Source of the DNA: Nitrospirota bacterium
GTDB taxonomy: Bacteria; Nitrospirota; Nitrospiria; 2-01-FULL-66-17
DNA length: 33,718 nt
NCBI GenBank assembly: GCA_016201825.1
Contig: JACQCD010000094.1
Location: forward strand, 1-33,718
Direction of reading: 5' to 3'
Positions 30,183-33,718 of the stretch are shown one piece after another. The notes beneath the pieces were generated by a model. That model ran no database searches. It was not told the origin of the DNA and saw only the letters and a list, made by a program, of their open reading frames with translations. Positions within the stretch are counted from its first letter, which is position 1, and each line of letters begins with the position of its first letter. The translations under genes were made by a program, and so were the position numbers.

Positions 30183-32057
30183 TCAGATTGTCAGCCGGCG
30201 GTTGCTTCGGAGCAGATCGGTGAACGCTTCTGCGGGCAGGGGCCGACTGAAGAGGTATCCCTGGATGGCATCACATCCATGCGCCCGCAAAAAAGCCAAC
30301 TGAGCCTCGGTCTCGACGCCCTCGGCCACCGTGTTCATGTTGAGGGTGTGCGCCATGGCGATGATCGCGGGTGCGATCGTCGTGTCATTCGTGCCCATCG
30401 TCAGGTCTTGAACGAACGACCGGTCGATCTTGATCGTGTGAAGGGGGAACCGTTTGAGGTAGCTGAGGGAGGAATAGCCGGTGCCGAAATCGTCGATCGA
30501 AAGGAGAATCCGCATCTCCGCCAATCGTCGCAGCGTGGCGACCGCGGCGTCCATGTCCTGCATGAGGAGGCTTTCGGTCAGTTCCAGGGTCAGACCGTCG
30601 GGGTCGAGACCCGACTTGAGCAACGCGTCTGTTACGGTGGCGACCACGTTACAGCGTTTGAATTGGTGTGGCGATAAGTTGACCGAGACGCGCAGGTTCG
30701 GGAACCCCGCGGTCCGCCACGCCTGAGCTTGGGTGCACGCGGTCAGGAGGATCCACTCTCCCATGGCGACGATCAAGCCGGTTTCTTCGGCCAGCGGAAT
30801 GAACTGGGCGGGAGAAATGTGTCCCCCGTCCGTGTCCTTCAGCCGGACGAGGGCTTCGGCGCCGGTCACGGTTCCGGTCGACACGTCGACGATCGGTTGG
30901 TAGTGGAGCAGGAGCTGGCCGTGTTCGATTGCACGGCGGAGACGCGCTTCCATCGCGAGGCGCTCGCCGGCCTTGGCGTTCAGTTCGGGGGAATACAGCC
31001 GGCAGGTATTTCGCCCCTGCTCTTTCGCTCGGTACATCGCGGCGTCCGCGTTCTTGAGCAGCGTCGCGGTATCGTGTCCGTCGGTTGGGGATGAACTGAC
31101 GCCGATGCTGGCGGTCACGAACAGCTCAAGGTCGTTGATGACGAACGGTTGTTTCAACGCCGCGAACAGTTTTTCAGTGACCAGCGACAGGTCCTCGATC
31201 TTGCGCAACTCCGGGAGCAGGACCGTGAACTCATCTCCTCCCAACCGCGCCACGGTATCGCCGTCGTGGACGGAGGCGGCTAGACGTTCCGCCACCGCGC
31301 GCAGCAACCGGTCGCCGACGTCGTGTCCCAACCCGTCGTTGATGAGCTTGAACCGGTCCAGGTCGATGAACAGCACGGCGATGGGTGTTCCCCTCCAGCG
31401 AGCGCGAGCCAGCACTTGGCTCAGCCGATCGCAGAACAGGGTGCGGTTGGGCAGCCCGGTCAAGGGGTCGTAGTAGGCCATGTGGCGGAAGCGCTGCTCG
31501 GATTCTTGCGCATAATCCTTCAGCGCCGCGATCGCCTGCCGGTCGGCCTCAATGTATGTGTCGAGGGCCAGGCTGATATCGAGGAAGACGATCTTGATGA
31601 GGGCTGAGAGGGTCTCGATCGTGTGTCGGCTATCGTGGCCGGTCTCGATGATCGTCGGGAGGAGGCCGGTGAGGTATTGGCTGTACGCTCCGAGGTACCA
31701 CTTCGGTTCCAACCCGATCCGATGGTGGGACACTCCCACCTGGATCCGATTCCTCACATAGGCCTGGTCGTACGTACCGGATACCAGACGTTCAAAGTAC
31801 TCGGTGTGGAGGCGTTTCAGGCGTGCGACCGTGGCGTCGTCGGCGAGATGCGGTCGCGTTGCCTCGAAGGCGAGCAGACGATCGTAAAACGCGTCGATGA
31901 ACCGTGTGAACGCACCGCGGAGCCGCGCGCCCAACTCCCGGAGGCGCGCGGCGTCGGGATCACCGAACTCCAGGAAGGCCTTGCGCTGATCGATATCGCG
32001 TTGATCGATGCCGGAGCCTGGGTTGACCGGATGAATGGTTCTGCCGCGCGTTTCCAT
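30183..32057 (-). CDS. Globin-coupled GGDEF-EAL c-di-GMP enzyme
   Basis: The protein is 624 aa from ATG 32057 (AAGGAGG just upstream). ATG 32120 is an alternative, and the frame is open to 32204, which lies upstream of the promoter. An N-terminal protoglobin sensor (about 15-180) has the proximal haem histidine H111 in VGVSHHRIGLEPKWYLGAY. A GGDEF domain (about 195-355) has an intact active site GGDEF at 273-277. The product-inhibition motif RxxD is changed to HxxD. An EAL domain (about 365-620) has EALVRL, the metal- and substrate-binding NLSPHQF, ELTES, IDDFGTGYSSL, IKIDRSF, AEGVET and QGYLFS, so it looks catalytically complete. It may make or break c-di-GMP according to oxygen. A sigma-28-like promoter lies upstream, so it likely belongs to the flagellar regulon. 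Confidence 0.92.
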   Translation of the reverse strand: METRGRTIHPVNPGSGIDQRDIDQRKAFLEFGDPDAARLRELGARLRGAFTRFIDAFYDRLLAFEATRPHLADDATVARLKRLHTEYFERLVSGTYDQAYVRNRIQVGVSHHRIGLEPKWYLGAYSQYLTGLLPTIIETGHDSRHTIETLSALIKIVFLDISLALDTYIEADRQAIAALKDYAQESEQRFRHMAYYDPLTGLPNRTLFCDRLSQVLARARWRGTPIAVLFIDLDRFKLINDGLGHDVGDRLLRAVAERLAASVHDGDTVARLGGDEFTVLLPELRKIEDLSLVTEKLFAALKQPFVINDLELFVTASIGVSSSPTDGHDTATLLKNADAAMYRAKEQGRNTCRLYSPELNAKAGERLAMEARLRRAIEHGQLLLHYQPIVDVSTGTVTGAEALVRLKDTDGGHISPAQFIPLAEETGLIVAMGEWILLTACTQAQAWRTAGFPNLRVSVNLSPHQFKRCNVVATVTDALLKSGLDPDGLTLELTESLLMQDMDAAVATLRRLAEMRILLSIDDFGTGYSSLSYLKRFPLHTIKIDRSFVQDLTMGTNDTTIAPAIIAMAHTLNMNTVAEGVETEAQLAFLRAHGCDAIQGYLFSRPLPAEAFTDLLRSNRRLTI

Positions 32058-32146
32058 GTCCTCCTTCGGGAGGCCGGAGTCTGGGGTCTGACTGGCAAGC
32101 CTCCGTGAGGCCGGGGGCATTTCCCCCTGCTTAGGCATCGACATAC

Positions 32147-32174
32147 TTATCGGTTGTACGTATCGTGGACTTGA
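32147..32174 (-). promoter_or_regulatory. Sigma-28-like promoter of the globin-GGDEF-EAL gene
   Basis: On the minus strand: TCAAGTCC, a 12-base spacer, ACCGATAA. The -10 box is identical to those of fliC and flgM. Transcription would start near 32140, which argues against the earliest in-frame ATG at 32204. Confidence 0.6.
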
Positions 32175-32242
32175 GCGCCCCGGGGGGGAGGGATGGTGGG
32201 GCACCTGATAGAGACGTTGTGATTATTTTCGGACCGTCTCGA

Positions 32243-33244
32243 TCAGACCGATTGAGGTGGGGGCGCGGCGGAGAGCCGATCGAGGACCGCCGATTTGATC
32301 TCCCGGGCGGCGTGAACCGTCGCGTCGTCGTGTTCCGGGTGCTGGGACACCTTTGCAATGAGCGTATCGAGGAAGGACTCGATCAGATTGAAGAGGCCGG
32401 CTGCGACGAGACGAGTCTGTCGGATCGCTCCGACGATCCGGTTCGCGGCATGAGACACGGGGTCGATCGCGCCCCCGCCCGCAGGCGGGACCGGTGTGCC
32501 GGTGCTGGACGCCGGCGCGGCGCCAGCGGGATGCAGACTTCCCGCTGGCGCCGGAGGAGTCGCAGCGCTCTCCGCGACGCGTTGGTAAACGGCAATGTGC
32601 TGGGCAAAGCGAACCCGTGCTGTCAGCGAGGTCACCGCGACGCCGTCACTCGCTGCGGGAGGCGTGGCTGGCGATGCCGTATCGGCCGGTGGGCCTGCCG
32701 TGGTGGTCGGGGTGGCGGCTGGCGGCGCCGAGACCGCTTGGCCGCTCGGCCCGACGCCGGTGACCGCCGTGAGCTTTGCCGAGTATTTGAACGAGGCCTT
32801 GACGGCCGAGAGCGATCCCAGATCGGCAAACGGCAGCCCGGTGGCGGCGGCGTTGTTGGGACCGCCGGTCAGCGCGTTTTCAAAAGCTGTTTGGATCTCC
32901 CCGAACAGTCGCTCGATGTCGGCGAGTTCTTCCTTGTTCAAGTCACCGCGGACCGAGATGGACAGTTGTTGCCGGAACGACGCGGCGAGAGTCGTGGCGC
33001 CGGCATCGGGTCCGCCCACCGGCCTTCCCTGGCTGTCGTACCCCATGTACGCGGTTCGAAGCGATGCCTTGCCGGAAATCGTGACCAGATCCCCTTCGTT
33101 CGTCAGAACGGTGATCTCGGTGCGGGCCTTGGCCTTGAAGTCGACGCGTGTCGGCCCGGTGACCGCGGCCTGCCCGCTGCCTGTCGCAAGGGTGGAGAGG
33201 GCCGCGGCGCTGTTCGTCGGATCGGTCATGGCTACGGTGGTCAC
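32243..33244 (-). CDS. Unrecognised 333-aa protein under a sigma-28-like promoter
   Basis: GTG 33244 is chosen because GGGAGGG lies 7 bases upstream; ATG 33229 is an in-frame alternative. No signal peptide or membrane helix is seen. Residues 35-175 look folded: VDFKAKARTEITVLTNEGDLVTISGKASL, then FRQQLSISVRGDLNKEELADIERLFGEIQTAFENAL and GSLSAVKASFKYSAKL. This block loosely recalls the 'GDL..EEL..I..L' segment of DUF5610-type proteins, a weak resemblance. Residues 175-265 are Ala/Pro/Thr-rich and disordered. The C-terminal 65 residues are helical. Lack of a Sec signal, a disordered stretch and a sigma-28-like promoter would fit a late flagellar or type III exported protein, which is inference. 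Confidence 0.8.
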   Translation of the reverse strand: MTTVAMTDPTNSAAALSTLATGSGQAAVTGPTRVDFKAKARTEITVLTNEGDLVTISGKASLRTAYMGYDSQGRPVGGPDAGATTLAASFRQQLSISVRGDLNKEELADIERLFGEIQTAFENALTGGPNNAAATGLPFADLGSLSAVKASFKYSAKLTAVTGVGPSGQAVSAPPAATPTTTAGPPADTASPATPPAASDGVAVTSLTARVRFAQHIAVYQRVAESAATPPAPAGSLHPAGAAPASSTGTPVPPAGGGAIDPVSHAANRIVGAIRQTRLVAAGLFNLIESFLDTLIAKVSQHPEHDDATVHAAREIKSAVLDRLSAAPPPQSV

Positions 33245-33621
33245 GGTGTGTCCCTCCCTAATTGGCCGACCTGGACGTCTCTCCCAGTTTCACGTATCGG
33301 TCGTGGGATGAAAAACTTGACCCCGGCTGCCGGAGCGACGATGAGGTTTTTCAAGCCTCGGGAGATCACTCCGGGGGGAGAGAACGGATGAACGGGAACC
33401 CACCCGTCTGAAGCAAAAGAGGCGGTGTGAGGAGAAACGTCCATTCAAACCACCAGGTGTGCCAATTCAAAACTGTCTCAACAGAGGGGTTCACCCCAGT
33501 GGACTGTGTCAAAACTGTGCCAAAACTATTCGACGAGGAGGGGAACCAAGTGGCAAAACGCGGCGAGTTCTAGGTCCCTATTGAGGTTTGCGTAAGTAAT
33601 AGAACGGTGGTACTATGAGGC
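33245..33621. other. 377-bp gene-free region
   Basis: It holds the leader and sigma-28-like promoter of the minus-strand 333-aa gene (33294-33320). There is a cluster of near-repeats CAAAACTGT (33468-33476, 33510-33518) and CAAAACTAT (33521-33529), a small hairpin GGGGT-TC-ACCCC (33486-33497), and the probable left end of an IS630-like element from 33581. No gene is supported. Confidence 0.7.
33294..33320 (-). promoter_or_regulatory. Sigma-28-like promoter of the 333-aa gene
   Basis: On the minus strand: TCAAGTTT, an 11-base spacer, ACCGATAC. The -35 box and the spacing equal those of the fliC promoter, and the -10 differs only in its last base. Transcription would start near 33287, about 43 bases before the GTG. 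Confidence 0.72.
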
Positions 33622-33718
33622 ATGCGCCCCCTCGGATCAGCCGCGAGCTTGGAAAAGCGTCGTCGTCGTGCCGTGGAGTTGTCGAAGGCCGGGGAAGGCA
33701 TTCGGGCGATCGCCCGAC
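33581..33718 (+). mobile_element. Left end of an IS630-like insertion sequence (partial)
   Basis: A TA dinucleotide (33579-33580), the target type of this family, is followed by TTGAGGTTTGCGTAAGTAAT, which looks like an IS630-type terminal repeat. A transposase start follows within 45 bases. The right end lies outside the window, so the boundary is an estimate. Confidence 0.55.
33622..33718 (+). CDS. IS630-like transposase, N-terminus (partial)
   Basis: The first 32 codons read MRPLGSAASLEKRRRRAVEL, then SKAGEGIRAIAR, and run off the right edge. This matches the usual start of IS630-family transposases: a basic segment and the first helix of a helix-turn-helix (LSKAGEGIRAIAR) used for binding the element ends. 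The catalytic DDE part is not in the window, so whether the element is intact cannot be said. Confidence 0.7.
   Translation, partial: MRPLGSAASLEKRRRRAVELSKAGEGIRAIAR

Noticed and set aside
32058-32204. Longest N-terminus for the globin-GGDEF-EAL protein
   Set aside because: The first ATG lies upstream of the sigma-28-like promoter, and the extra 49 residues are Pro/Ser-rich and not part of the globin fold.
32165-33391. 408-codon plus-strand open frame opposite the 333-aa gene
   Set aside because: Arg/Gly-rich composition, no ribosome site or domain. The minus-strand frame has a good ribosome site and promoter and secondary-structure-like sequence.

Overview
The window is a dense, GC-rich (by eye about 60%) motility and chemotaxis locus of a diderm, flagellated bacterium. 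L-ring (FlgH) and P-ring (FlgI) genes show an outer membrane. Gene order, the flgF-G-A-H-I-J-M-N-K-L-fliC-flaG-fliD-fliS run, and the dispersed GTAGGGG...CCCCTAC palindromes and C/G-block hairpins recall Nitrospirota (Nitrospira-like) genomes. This is a moderate-confidence impression from memory, not a search result.

Layout. (1) 1-902: the tail of an unrecognised gene, then an orphan receiver-Hpt phosphorelay protein. (2) 903-1270: gene-free, with two hairpin repeats and a sigma-28-like promoter. (3) 1271-12084: one chemotaxis/motor operon: STAS protein, cheY, cheA, cheW, a globin-PAS-PAS soluble chemoreceptor, a DUF420-like membrane protein, cheR, cheD, cheB, motA, motB. (4) 12085-17269: a sigma-54-like promoter, then flgF, flgG, flgA, flgH, flgI, flgJ. 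A sigma-28-like promoter inside the end of flgJ precedes flgM. (5) 16933-25599: late genes flgM, flgN, flgK, flgL, fliC (with its own sigma-28-like promoter), flaG, fliD, fliS and a fliT-position gene. (6) 25866-30155: an unrecognised 209-aa protein, a receiver-PilZ protein, and a three-PAS HisKA_2-type kinase with its single-domain response regulator. The kinase is preceded by a 12.5-copy tetranucleotide repeat that could switch its N-terminus in and out of frame. (7) 30183-33244, minus strand: a protoglobin-GGDEF-EAL protein and a 333-aa protein of unknown function, each behind a sigma-28-like promoter. (8) The right edge carries the first codons of an IS630-like transposase.

Together: a class II (sigma-54) to class III (sigma-28/FlgM) hierarchy builds the basal body, hook-filament junction and filament, while the che-mot operon, also under a sigma-28-like promoter, steers it. 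Oxygen is a likely shared input, because both the in-operon chemoreceptor and the c-di-GMP enzyme carry globin domains. C-di-GMP is a likely second messenger: GGDEF-EAL, receiver-PilZ, and MshEN-like repeats within CheA. The least ordinary features are the candidate phase-variable kinase, the 28-bp palindromes that sit in frame inside CheA (twice) and the receiver-Hpt protein, and the undescribed sigma-28-linked 333-aa gene. All sigma assignments are by eye against consensus.
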